Shown here piece by piece: positions 1-12,487 of a stretch of DNA of 56,932 nucleotides (the first letter of the stretch is position 1; every line of letters starts with the position of its first letter). The translations under genes were made by a program, and so were the position numbers. The notes beneath the pieces are model-generated. The model searched no databases, had not been told where the DNA came from, and saw only the letters and a list, made by a program, of their open reading frames with translations. Origin of the DNA: Welwitschia mirabilis (Eukaryota > Gnetophyta > Gnetopsida > Welwitschiales); the NCBI GenBank assembly GCA_051453625.1, contig JBOZIK010000001.1:256321151-256378082 (forward strand), written 5' to 3'.

Positions 1-559
1 TAGAATTGATATCAAAAATGTTTTACATAGTTTAGAAACTCTATTAATTAAAGCTTACAAAATGTGGGTTATAACACGATGTCAATCTTCTATGGAAGAA
101 AATAGAAAAACATGTAAGACAATGTCCTATAGAAAATTAAAAATGGACCTCTAGGATGACAAGAAAAGTTCATAAGCTAAATACACAGACTTTAGCTTAT
201 CAAAAGTTTTCTTTTATCTTTATCAATCTATGTTATGCATTGTTATCTTTAACATAAGACAATTTTTAACTTAATGGAGAAAATAAAAATGCATTTCATA
301 TCAGCCACTAAATCAAACATCTCACATACTATAAGATGGGATTTTATTTATGATAAATGAAAACAAAGTGATTGGAATTTGAAGCATCTTATTGAACTTA
401 ATTTTGCACTAGTTGTCAAACTTCTTTTGTAACTTCTTATCACTAATAGATGTTATGTTGATGTAATTAAGAAGAAATATTTATGTGAAAATGTAAAGTA
501 TGCTTTTATACTAAATTCATAAATGCATTACTTATATGAAGAGGAATGAAAAAAATTAA

Positions 560-900
560 ATCATGATTCTCTAGGAATGTAAAGAAGGAGATGGAAAATT
601 GTCTTAAAAGGAAAAAGACTATAAAACCCTTGATAGGCTACAAGCCTTTATTTTCTAGTATTAAGGATCTAATAAATTTAAGATTCAAAAAAATGATAGT
701 TACATCTAACCTATGCATATTTTTATTAAGAGTCTTAAAAAAAAGTCAAATATGATGCAAAAAATACATAAACTTAGAGTTTTAGCAAATGATACATGCC
801 CTTGATGTTATATAAGTTCAAAAGACATTGATAATATTTTCTTACATTGCCCACTCAATGACCATCTATGATTATCCTTATGAAAAATTATGCATTGGAA
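560..900 (+). pseudogene. LINE reverse-transcriptase tail (zf-RVT region), relic
   Basis: This is the C-terminal zinc-finger region found after the reverse transcriptase of plant LINEs. From about 770 one frame reads KLRVLANDTCP, a stop, CYISSKDIDNIFLHCPLNDHL, then another stop, which fits the family pattern CPxC...H.F..CP....W. Both stops are TGA where the family has Trp, as G-to-A change of TGG would give. Upstream, 560-770 reads as a weakly LINE-like, frame-broken stretch. It lies on the opposite strand from the LINE at 24-29 kb, so it is a separate copy. No 5' part or ends are visible. It cannot be active. Confidence 0.6.
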
Positions 901-1000
901 ATTATTTTTATCTAAATTTGTTTATGATTACTCTTAATTATACACTAAATAGAAAAAGTAAATTGAGATGACACGTGATAGGTCTTAATATCATGCCTTT

Positions 1001-2388
1001 CTTATCAAATTTGATAAGGACAGAATACATTACTATTTTAATATGAGTAAGTACTAGTAATCACTTAATGGATTAAAGTAATTAGAAATTAGAAACAACT
1101 CTATAATTTAAAAGATCTTATCCTTTAATTTTCTTATTCATGCACAAAAGATAATAGTCTTAAAATATGATTTGGCATGGAAGGATCTTGCTTGATTCAT
1201 CCACCTACTAGATAATTAAGTTAATAAATCCCTATTTGAATGTTATGGATTTAAAAAGTTTATTAAGTGTACTAGAGAATATTAGCTTGAAAAAACCATT
1301 TAATCCTATCCCCACATCACATAACAAATCATGACACATGGCAATCTAAAGAAATCTCTAGGTAACAACATTACAAAAGACATTTTATTAAAAACATTTA
1401 GCATTTACTCTCATAGAATTAAGAAAACTAAAAGTTGAATTTGTATTTTTTCAAATTACTAGAAAACCAACAATTTTTTTTGGTTATGTAATTTTTACAT
1501 ATTTATTTTAGAAGAAAATCAACTAGATATGTTTTTACATTTTGTATTAATCTTATCACTAGAAGATCTAACTATAAGTATCCTAGTGATTATAGATTTG
1601 AAAATTAAACTTTTTTCCAAGAAAAAAAGAATCTATTAAGAAATTTTAAAAAATTCTTTAAAAAATAAAATGAATTTTTTTGATTAAAATCTCTTGGTTT
1701 TGATGTTTTATCTTTTCTTTTGCTTTAAAATATTTCTAGGTGTCATATCATATTTTAGTGTCAACCATCTATAGCATATCTTTATCTTTTATTGAATTTA
1801 ATCTAGTCTTAAAACATCTAGGTATTTAATTTTAATACTCTTCTTTAAGAATTCAGTTACCTTGCATTTGACTGAATTTTTCCTTCTCTTTGAAAATTTA
1901 TAGATCTGAGCATCTAATTGGAGTTTGTTTATTTGTACTATGTTTTTAAGTATTTAAATGTTTGAGTGTTTATTACTAGATGTTTATAAGTTAAGGCATA
2001 TAAATGAGACTTCACTAATTTTATACTCATGGGTATCTAATTACTTTGAACTTTTCTACTTCCTTATGAGTATACAACTATGGAACCACATTTTCTAAGA
2101 AAAAATGATTTCTTTTTGCACCATTATTAATTTGATCTTCGTTTTTCTTACTCTTACAACACTTGCACTAACTAATAAATGATTTTATAAGGAATCGTAA
2201 GATCCAAAATTAAGATTTTCATCATAAAATATCTATTAAAATCTATAAAACTAGGTTTTGCATGCTGCAAAAGCATTAGTTCTTAAACAATATACCCTTA
2301 AAATGCAAAATAGTTATGTGTAAGTATCCAAAACATTTTTTCTAGTCCTCTAGCTTCTGTGAGGGTTAATAGATTAATGCCAAATACA
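1001..2388. other. AT-rich stretch without a recognised gene
   Basis: All frames are dense in stops and I recognise no domain. If the primer-binding-site reading at 2389-2400 is right, this should be the internal region of a copia element on the minus strand, but no gag or pol motif is readable. Confidence 0.5.
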
Positions 2389-2690
2389 CCTCTAATACCA
2401 TGTTAGAATATTGATATATCAATTTATCTGCAAAGGTAAATGTAGAAGGAAATTAAAGAAATGAATAAAATGATGTAAAATGATAATGATGACAATAATA
2501 GCCTTTTTTTTGTAGTAATATCATAGTAATAATTATAGGATAATTACAATAACATGATAATAGTAATTATTTAGAAATAACTACATTATTGGACATAACC
2601 TTACCTTTATACATATAAAACTCACATTATCCTTTTAGAACTTCATTAGTATTTTTCCTTCATTAATAATTATTTTTAAACATTAATCCC
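2389..2690 (-). mobile_element. Possible Ty1/copia LTR with adjacent primer-binding site
   Basis: On the minus strand the bases ending at 2401 read TCTAACA, followed at once by TGGTATTAGAG. Plant copia elements typically end their 5' LTR in ...TAACA and continue into TGGTATCAGAGC, the primer-binding site complementary to initiator-methionine tRNA; one base differs here. On the plus strand the LTR would begin TGTTAGAATATTGATATATC at 2401. I could not find a convincing other end of the LTR; 2690 is only where sequence character changes. No partner LTR is in the window. This is motif evidence only. Confidence 0.35.
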
Positions 2691-5600
2691 TCATTTACAT
2701 CAAGATGGATTTTTTTTTAAATGTTTATTACTAAAATTATGATTGTAGATTATAATGCTTTAAAAGAACTCTTCTCAGACTTAAATTTATTCTTAATGTG
2801 ATTTTATTATATTTATGTTCTTAATGTGGCTTAATTTTTTCATACTTAATTTGTCTCTAAGTTTTTATTTTCTTCCTTTTTGAATATTAATTTCCTTAGA
2901 ACTTTCATCTCTTCCTTTACTACATGTGAATTTGCTACCTTTCTCATATTTCTTCCTTTTGTGAAGATTTTTCTTCCTTTAAAACTTGGTTATGCTCTTC
3001 AATATTATGTTTTATCTTTCATCTTTTAGAATTTTTTTTAACTTTGTCTTTTAAACTATTTTTAAGCTTTTAACAAAAAATTTTAAAAATTATATAATTA
3101 ATTGCTACTAAATTCAAGATCTTAATGAAGGAAAGTGAACCTCATGAAAGTCTTTAGAATTCTTTGCCATGTTTTATGACTCTTTGTTTCATTACTTAAG
3201 ATATTATATCTTTCTCATAATGTCTTATTAAAAACAAAGAATATACAAATTTCTTTTCTAGAATAATATCAACAATGTTCAATCTCTAGTAAATTAATAT
3301 TCCTATTAAACATTTTCAAACTAATTCTTTTCCCAGTATGTAGCTATCACACCATTAAGAAGAAGAATTGTAAATAATATACTATATTATTTAATTTACT
3401 TTTACATTAAAGTATTTTTAAATAACTCTTGACAGTTCTAAATATTCTCATGATTCTTGGCTTCTTCTAAGTTCTAATATCTTCATTTGAGATCTTCTAA
3501 AATCATCTTTGAGTGTGTTTAGTAATAAATAATCCTTTTTTACTACCTCTACCACTTGAGATGAATTCCTTTCAACTATTTTTTTTTCTTGTTATAAGGA
3601 TTAAATGCCTTTAACTAAACCTTTTATTATTTGTTCTCCATTTCTTATGTTAAAATATCCAATTCCAATATAAAATCTAAAGCCTCTAAAGTAGCCTTCA
3701 TTCAATCTATCTCTTATCAACATTGATGAGAGGAGTTTCTTCTTAAGTATCCTTCAACATAAAAAACCTTAAGGAATTATTCAAAACAAACCCACTCATC
3801 CACAAGCCACCTCATCCCCTTAACCTCGAAAACCATCCCCAAAACTTTTTCCCAAGGGGAAAAAAAGGGAAAAGCTCTTAACTTTAAAACCAACATGTGA
3901 AGCCCCAAGTAAATTTATGGATATATAAAATCATAATATCATACTTAAAGATTTAAATTCCTTGGTTCAATACTTTCCTAATGGTTAAAAATTTAAGTTT
4001 ATTATATTTAAAAATATGAATCAAAAGTATATAATTTAGATGCTTATAATCCCTCTTTAACATACTAGAAACATACAAATAATACACCTTTAGGAAATTG
4101 TTTTCAAAGAAAGCACAATCATATATATAACTAATATGAAAACAATAATGCTCTAATGATAATACATTGATGTTATACTTTAACATTTTTCATTACATAC
4201 AACCTATTAAACAATCATGGACAAAACTTAAGAACTACATGATCATCATGATAGACCTAAAACCTTGACCTATGTTCTCCACCATGGTTTCTGAGATATA
4301 AAACATTATGTGACAAGGTAAGAAGTCATCTTAAGTCACATTACTAGGCTTGGACATGTGAGAGAATAATCCCAATAAATTTGCAATTGTACCATTACAT
4401 TATGAAATACATAAGATCTTTAAAAGGGTTGCTTCTACATCAAGCATGTAATAAATAAGATTTATTTAAAGGATAGCCTAACTAGATTAATCTTAATTTT
4501 TTAAAAGCCTAATTTAGGATCAACAATACTTAAAAAGTATAAAATGTAATTATTGGTCATTTTTCTAGCCTTTATTTATCCTCAAAATTAGATTCCTCAT
4601 CTATTAATGATAAATTTCTTGATAATAATGTGCTATTTTTGTCTAAAACCATTTACTCTGTTTATATTACAAATTTCATTATGATTAAATAAATTAAGTT
4701 CTTAATTTAATTTAAAAATAATTTATTTATTTAGATATTGATTTAATTAGTTTTGTAGAAGTTTCATTCCATAATTTAAGATACACAAAATTCTAAACTT
4801 TTATGATAGTAAGGTATGTGAAGAAAAATAACTACTTTAAATTATACTTTTAAAGTCATACAAATTAGTTGATATTAGCCCCCTTTTTTAAACGATGCTT
4901 ATGATATCTATAAGGCTTTCTATAGATGTCAAATATTAAGTATCCTTTACATATGATTTCTTTATCTTTTATAACATTTTCAACGTATTTATTATTGTAA
5001 AATGTGTAATTAAAAGTGGGAAAATCATTCAACATCAATCCTATAAAAAAATTAATCATCAAATTTAGATAATAATGTTATCATGAAGTTTGTAAAGAGA
5101 ATCATTTTCATGAAGAAAGAGGCATTTTACAACTAGATAGCATAGGTAATCAGTAGTTATTATGTACCTTATTTTTATCACATTTGAATCCATTATGATA
5201 TTATCATTTTCTATGTTTTCAACACGCTAGTTTTAGAAATATGATAATAGTTAAAACATAAAATGTAGTATTTCCTAATAACAATTACCATTTAAAAGCT
5301 CTAAAATATAGTTGTAATCTAACTTAGATTAAGTAGTGTTAATATATTATTCTTTTTATAATAAGCATCTAATTTAAGACTAAATTTTTCGATGTGCAAT
5401 TATAATGTAATCAAGAGAATGTAAAGAAGATAGTAAATATTTTAATATAATTAAGTGGTATGAAGTTCATCTAGTGAATACATGGTACATTAAATTAAAT
5501 CAATGAGTGACTTATATGTAACAATAAACCATGATTCCAATTCAACTCGAATGCATATGTCAATTAAGTTATAGCTATAAACTTATTTCAATTTTTAGGA

Positions 5601-6649
5601 ACAAACAACTTAAAAAAAGAAGATTGGTTATCAAATATGAAATTTGTTAATAATAATAAAAATAATATGTGGAATCATGAATCTAAACACAAATAATAAA
5701 GAAAATATTAGTAATGTAATCTAGTGTTAACTATCAAATCTTATTAAAGTTTAACATCATGTATTACTACAATAATATCTCAAATATGCAAGATTATAAC
5801 ATGCAAGGATTTATGTGTCAAGGGACTAGCCTTTTAGCATCATGTGTAAGACTCTATAGAGACTTCAAATGCAATATCACAATAGGAGGATGAATGTATG
5901 TGTAATGAAAGATATGTCTTCTTCACAAGGATGACTAGGGTGTGTGTTTAGATGAAGGTTTTTGGTATTCCTTCAGTCTTGTTTATGACTATTAAGGTAA
6001 TAAGACCTAGAATATAATGTAAAAGGCCTGTAATACATATATTGCAATATTAAAGTATCTTAACAATAGCTTTAACGTACATTTAGCATGCATTGGATAG
6101 TATTAAAAAAATCTCCAAAGGTTGGACTAGTCTCCTTGAGCATCATGTTATAAGGAATAAGAGTCATTACTGTACTATCGAATAGCTAATTGATATGATG
6201 AAATGTAAGGTTCACAAGAACAGCCTCAAGGATGTGTCACTATAGTCCACATGTACTTGCAAAATAACATAAACACTAATAACTAAAAAAATATGATCTG
6301 TTCCATAAAAATTATTTAAAAGATTAGAAATAATATTATAATTATTATAAAGTAAGTGTAATTAAGGGATAAAATTGGATAAATCTATTTCTAAACAAGC
6401 TCATCTAATGAAAACTTATAGATTACAAAAAATAAACATAAAAAATATATATAATTATTTTTAAGATGTTTTTTAAAAGTGATGAGCCATATTTTATTAA
6501 TGTTTTTTGGTATCTTTACTATAAAGAGACATTTAAAGATAGTATAGCTATTTTTCTCATATATATTTATAAATGTTTAAAATCTTCTTCTATAACCAAG
6601 GTATGAATTTAAATCTTTTATCTACTAATATATTTAATGTTATTATAAG
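2691..6649. other. AT-rich intergenic DNA, nothing recognised
   Basis: The longest open frames here are 60-77 codons, low in complexity and without domain resemblance. I see no RNA gene, structured repeat or island of different composition. It is most likely old decayed repeat sequence. Confidence 0.6.
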
Positions 6650-6845
6650 TAGGAGGGTGTTGAAATTAAAACTTTTATTAACCATACCTCCTCCTAGAAG
6701 TATAGCCACCATGATCACTGAAACAACTTATGTACTTACACCAAGGGCCATATAGTATGCTAAGCAGGGGCTCCAAATATTCAAACCCATAACCTCCTAA
6801 ATGAAGAATAATGTCCCACTAATTTGTCTAACACCCATTAGCTCA
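6650..6845 (-). mobile_element. tRNA-derived SINE, copy 1
   Basis: Read on the minus strand, this segment begins with a tRNA-like head. An A-box-like TGAGCTAATGGGTGTTAGAC lies near 6826-6845 and a B-box-like GGGTTTGAATA at 6778-6788. A body follows with the stretch around TGCTTAGCATACTATA and a tail near 6650. A clearly related copy in the same orientation lies at 49502-49700, sharing the body and the position of both boxes. A dispersed ~200-bp unit with RNA polymerase III promoter boxes is the definition of a SINE. Target-site duplications were not identified, so the ends are approximate. Confidence 0.65.
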
Positions 6846-9800
6846 ATTTATTTAACTAATTCATAATGTTTTCTCAATAATTAGCATGGACTTGTAGTAT
6901 TTAGCAATTTGCTTCAAATGAAAATTTTTAATTTATGAGTATATTTTTTGAACATAATAAGATAACAATTTAATACAAGAAATAATAACAAGATACATTA
7001 ATTCATAAGTTATAAAATTCCTAGCTTAATTTTATAAGCATATAGTTTCACTTTATAATATCATTTCTTTAATTAGAGGAAAGATTCCAAGTTTAAGGGT
7101 TTTAATGAACAAGAATTTCTTTTTCTAAGAATGGTATGGTCCCTATAGTTTGTAAACATCAATTTTTTAAACAATTCCACTAAAGTATTTGAATACTCTA
7201 TTTATCAAAAAGTAGAAACAAAGTTATGTTTAGTGACCTACAATTACAAAAACATCATTATTTAATTATATTAATTACTATAGAAAATAATAAATTTCAT
7301 AAAGCTAAGTCAAATAAAACATGCAAATAACAAGGCTTATTAAAAATTTGATCTAATTTATTATAACTATTATTGATTTCTAATTATTTCCTATCATGTC
7401 TTTTCTCTTTATTTCTTTCACTTACTTTCTTTTTTTTTGTTTTAATTTTATTTTTAATGCTTATTGGCTCTTTCTCTATATTATTTTAAATTTGTCTCTA
7501 TAATTCCTTGATACTCATGTTCAAAGGTAAATTAATATATTTTTAAATTAGTAAAATTTAGTTCACTTTACTTTTAATGTTTACTTTTACATTTACTATG
7601 TGTTTTATTTTAAGAAAACTTTTACTAAATTAACCTTAGCTTAACTATTTAGCCCATAAAAAATATATTCCAAGAAAACAATATTTTTTTTTAATATTTG
7701 GTTGAAGACAAATGATCAAAAGCTAGATGGACAGTAATAATTCAACTGCATTGGAAATATCATATGGAAGTTAGAAAAACAATAGTAAAAGAAATAAAAA
7801 CAAATGCAAATAATCTTATAATTTATAATAAAAACATATTATGATATGTAATCTAAGTGTTACCACTTATTCCATCTTTTTCCGCTTCTTTTTTTCTTTT
7901 AGTTTTTAGGTTGTTAAAAATAAAGTGGATTGGGAATTATATTATTTCATTAAAAGGAAGTTGTATAAAGTCTTAGCAAAGGGACCACCTAGCTATCAAT
8001 ATAATAGAATTTCCTTTTTATAAAAACCATATTAACAAAAAAGTAATATTGATTTAAAAAATAAAAACAAAAATATCTATATTTTATGCTAAAAGTTAAC
8101 ATCACAAATTGGATTAGTAAGAACTTCTTTGGCATTATTCACTTCCTTTGTCTACTCTACTCCATAAGCCTCATTTCTTGGGTTCTTATACGAATTCCAC
8201 CTTAAGACTACTACCTTGTAGGGACTGTTAATTTCAGATATGAGTGTACTAGGATGGATTCCCAAACTTATATACTAGTTCCTATATTCATTGATTGACA
8301 TCCTAACATTAAATTAATGCTCCTTCTTCTATTGTTAGCTCTATTCTTTCTTACTCTGTGATTAATACTACCATAATTACTAACATTAATGCTACTATTC
8401 TTAATGCTACTAATGTCAATAATGATATTGGCCTCCCAACTATTGCTTATCTTTCGCTTCTTCTTGTTGTTGTTGTTGATGACTATTCTCCCTACTTACC
8501 CCACATGACTTGTCTTTTTTTTCTTCTTTATTCTTTGATTTCTTCTTGAAATTTCTAGTTCTAATATAGGGTTCTCTTCTTATGGTCTCAGTTAAAATCC
8601 CTTGCCATAAATTAACTATAGGTATATTATCATTTATAGAAGAATTATTAGCATAAGAAATTTTTAAATAATGTTTAAAAAATGTGAAATAAGAATCCAA
8701 ATGATCATGATTTTTTTTTCTTTACCCTCTTGAGTAGCTATTACCCTTTGCAGTAGACTTCCTTTATGATTTCCTTCAACTATAGCCTTCTAAGAAAGAT
8801 CTTTCTTTTTGTTTCTCATTATAACCTTCCTTATTATAGGAGTCCTTAAGGTCCCCTTTATTCTTCTTTGTATAAACACTTCCACATGGCTTCTAAAATT
8901 TCTACAAGATGCCTTATGCCCCTGCCTCCCTTCTTGTTGATGTTATTTATATGCTAGCTTCTCTATCTTCTTTTTATTTTACTCCCCTTCCTAAGCTTGT
9001 TCTCTCTTAACTCCTCCTCTAGACTATGCTTAATGCTAATGGACAAATCCCTTCCCTCTTAGATCTACATTTCCCTAATTTTTGTAACTAACAAAAACTC
9101 TGCAAATGCAAGATAAGCCTAAAATGGTTTCACAAGTGCTTTAATTTAAGATTTCTACTAAAAGCCTTAGGAGGTTAATGAGTCTTCCTTCCCTCAAGTG
9201 TAAGATAAAATTAAAATTTTAATATTTTTAGTTTGACATGGTTTATGTCCTGAATATGAAACTTATTCACAAATTTGATAGTAAGCTATCACTATTTGCT
9301 ATCACTATTCATCTAACTCCATCTTTCTAATGTCTTCTTTAAGGGCACAAAAGGTTATCATCCTGGAAGAAGTGTCAGCATCATTACATCTAATGATAAA
9401 CAGCAAGATGATGCTTCTCTTCATCCTAATGCCTAAGAACCAAGATATTAACTACTTCATAATGTTATACTTCCTTACTATGAATTTTAGTCTATCTTCT
9501 GCATAAAACTTTTAGTATGTAATGAGTTGTCACCCTTCAGTTAGTGAGTCCCTTAGCTTGTGACATAACTTTACCTCTGTAATCTTTCATTATTTTTAAA
9601 TTTGTTTATATTTCAAACTTAATGATTTGGATGGGCTTCCATTACTATTAGGTCAAGCTTGAATTTTCTTTTAATGGTGGTTACTGACTCCTTAGTAAGA
9701 GGATTTGAGCTATTAAAAAATTCTTTTGTTTTTTTGTTATTCAAATATACCAAAGTACATACCTTTGCTAATGAGTGGTATGAGTGGAAGAAATGGTGAG

Positions 9801-10277
9801 TTATTTTGATCTTCCCCTTTCATAGGGGAAATACTATGCTGACATGTGCTCCCTTTTCTTTGCAACTTTACTTTTTTGAAGGCTCTATCATTATTGAGAA
9901 TCCACCTTAAAATTATGTACTTTCCCATTATGTTGCTTCTCTAAATCCTCTTGATCTCTAGAAACCTCTCATATTGTTTTTGACCATTAGATTTTTGGAT
10001 GTCACTTTCTCTCCATCCACTTGTCATACATTTGGACCATCTTTTGAATTTAAATGCATTGTTTTTTATTAGTCTCTTAGCTTATTTATTGCTCTGTCAG
10101 TTTTGATGCTCTCATTCCTTATGTATTGATCTTGGAAATAGACTTTCATGTTGTTTCCATAATGACACCAGAGCCATTCCCTTGTATTAGCTTATTAATA
10201 GAGTTAAATCTTTTGGAAGTGATTTTCCTAGGCATTTTGAATGTGAAGATGAAATCTTTCTCTTATCAATATCCCAC
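6846..10277. other. AT-rich repeat debris without a confident gene
   Basis: Two short minus-strand open frames (8440-8700, with a Lys/Arg-rich then Gln-rich stretch from a CAA/TTG run near 8465; and 9737-9928) could be remnants of retroelement gag or pol, but no diagnostic motif is present. Nothing else is recognised. Confidence 0.4.
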
Positions 10278-11966
10278 TCTATTAGCCCTTCCAGTCTTTC
10301 TCTCCCTTTATGAATTTCTTTGTAGAATGGAGAGTACCCTCTTTTAAAAAAATCATCCATTACACTTCCTTTCAATTAGATTAACTTAGGACACCTTTAT
10401 CTTGTGCTCCTACATGGTTAAAATCTTGGTTTGAGTAGTTACGATGATGCATTTTATCTTGTAGACTGCCTAAATATTATATTCAACACAATTGATGATA
10501 CTATTGCATTTTACTACATGAATATAACTACTTCATTTCCCTTGACTAAATGATCAAGATGTATTTTTAGAGGTGTAAAATAAAATACATATTACAAAGA
10601 AAACCATGATAATATTTAAATCTAAATGTTATTATTAACACATAGATTCTTATATTTATGTAGAATTGATAGTTATAGCTAAACTTTGCATAGTATCACC
10701 AAGCAATTGGCCAAAAAAGAGCATCCATAAACATTAATTCATAAGGTTTATAGTAAATAGTTGAAACATCCAAACCCACATTATTGGAAATCTTATACAA
10801 GCAAAGGCTTCATAATCCATGTTGTCAACTATGATATGTTCCTCGATGTATTCAAAATTAAAGCTAGCAAAGATAGAATTCTAGATGAATTTTCACAAAT
10901 TAAATGAAATCAAAAGAAGAAAGTATGAGTTACTTAGTAATACATTAGCTTAAATAAATACTCATTTATTCTCCATCTAAATGCTATTAGTAGCATACAT
11001 TAAAGTTATACCTAGTTTATCCTTGTATAATTCCTAGATGTCTTCTCCCACCTTCTTGAATCGAGAATTCCGCCTCCTAAGATAAAAGGGCTTATCTTAT
11101 GCCCATGTAAATTCCATATATTTGGTTAGGAATATAACCTAAGCATGTCCGTCTTCTTTGTATACCACATTTTGTCATTTATTTTCATTTTAATAGCTAC
11201 TAATTAATTTACTTCCTCTTCTTCCAAGGCATTTGGGATTTAATGTAACTCTACCATGCATATAGAATTTTTAGTCATCCAAAATTATCCCTAGTATTAT
11301 TGTTAGANNNNNNNNNNNNNNNNNNNNNNNNNNNNNNNNNNNNNNNNNNNNNNNNNNNNNNNNNNNNNNNNNNNNNNNNNNNNNNNNNNNNNNNNNNNNN
11401 NNNNNNNNNNNNNNNNNNNNNNNNNNNNNNNNNNNNNNNNNNNNNNNNNNNNNNNNNNNNNNNNNNNNNNNNNNNNNNNNNNNNNNNNNNNNNNNNNNNN
11501 NNNNNNNNNNNNNNNNNNNNNNNNNNNNNNNNNNNNNNNNNNNNNNNNNNNNNNNNNNNNNNNNNNNNNNNNNNNNNNNNNNNNNNNNNNNNNNNNNNNN
11601 NNNNNNNNNNNNNNNNNNNNNNNNNNNNNNNNNNNNNNNNNNNNNNNNNNNNNNNNNNNNNNNNNNNNNNNNNNNNNNNNNNNNNNNNNNNNNNNNNNNN
11701 NNNNNNNNNNNNNNNNNNNNNNNNNNNNNNNNNNNNNNNNNNNNNNNNNNNNNNNNNNNNNNNNNNNNNNNNNNNNNNNNNNNNNNNNNNNNNNNNNNNN
11801 NNNNNNNNNNNNNNNNNNNNNNNNNNNNNNNNNNNNNNNNNNNNNNNNNNNNNNNNNNNNNNNNNNNNNNNNNNNNNNNNNNNNNNNNNNNNNNNNNNNN
11901 NNNNNNNNNNNNNNNNNNGTTAGAAAAATTTAAAATACAAATAACATCCTTTTTAAATATACTTTG
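10278..11966 (+). repeat. Unclassified repeat, block Y, copy A
   Basis: From TATTAGCCCTTCC at 10278 this block matches 21088-22160 almost base for base over about 1.05 kb of known sequence, for example GTCTTTCTCTCCCTTTATGA. It contains the gap 11308-11918. The flanks of the gap (…TTGTTAGA and GTTAGAAAAA…) are contiguous in copy B. Short protein-like stretches occur on the minus strand, but I recognise no domain and both copies have stops. In copy A, block Y is followed by an inverted block X; in copy B it is preceded by a direct block X. Confidence 0.8.
11308..11918. other. Assembly gap (611 N)
   Basis: Run of N inside repeat block Y. The six bases GTTAGA occur on both sides, and the second copy of the repeat has no extra sequence here. 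Either the gap is artificial, or it hides an insertion unique to this copy. Confidence 0.95.
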
Positions 11967-11984
11967 ACAAGAGGACTTCCCCAG

Positions 11985-12487
11985 ACATAAGCAGAGTAGT
12001 CTACAAAGGGCCTTAATGGATAATAAATGAAACTTTGTATACCTCATGGATTGTGTATGACCCATGCTTTCTTATTCATATGGTCCATGCATCCATGATT
12101 CTATGATGCACCAATCATAATTCAAACACCAATTTAAATCTTAAATCATTTTTAATTTCACCTCTCCCTCTTAAAAGAAACCATTCCTGAACACTTACAT
12201 ACATTTTGTCTTTAAGTTGATTCCTTATTAAAGGACTCTGCTTTTTTAACTAGAAATTTTAAACCAATATTTTTTACATTATTTGTTATCTTTTAAAGCT
12301 TCATCAATGAGTTCTCTAACATGTTTTTCATGTAGCTTATTTAATCGACATTTTAGAAAGACATTGATTTGCTAAAAGTGTTTCCTTGAAATGACATTCT
12401 TTAACATGCACTTTTTGTTCTAGAAAATTTTTATGATTGATGTGGAGATTTCTAAATTTTTACTACATTACAGGAGTGTTGTAGCAC
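11985..12487 (-). repeat. Unclassified repeat, block X, inverted copy A
   Basis: The reverse complement of this segment aligns with 20605-21087. Both share, for example, GTGCATGTTAAAGAATGTCA, TTTTAGCAAATCAATGTCTT and AAGCTTTAAAAGATAACAAA. The similarity begins at GGGCCTTAATGGA and runs past the TGCTACAA...CTCCT stretch. About 20 unrelated bases separate it from block Y. The X sequence reads fairly openly in pieces on either strand but is frame-broken and matches no family I can name. Confidence 0.8.

Noticed and set aside
11271-12065. Long open frames across runs of N (also 29048-29612 and 38857-39403)
   Set aside because: The length comes from unknown bases; the known residues are a few codons at the ends.
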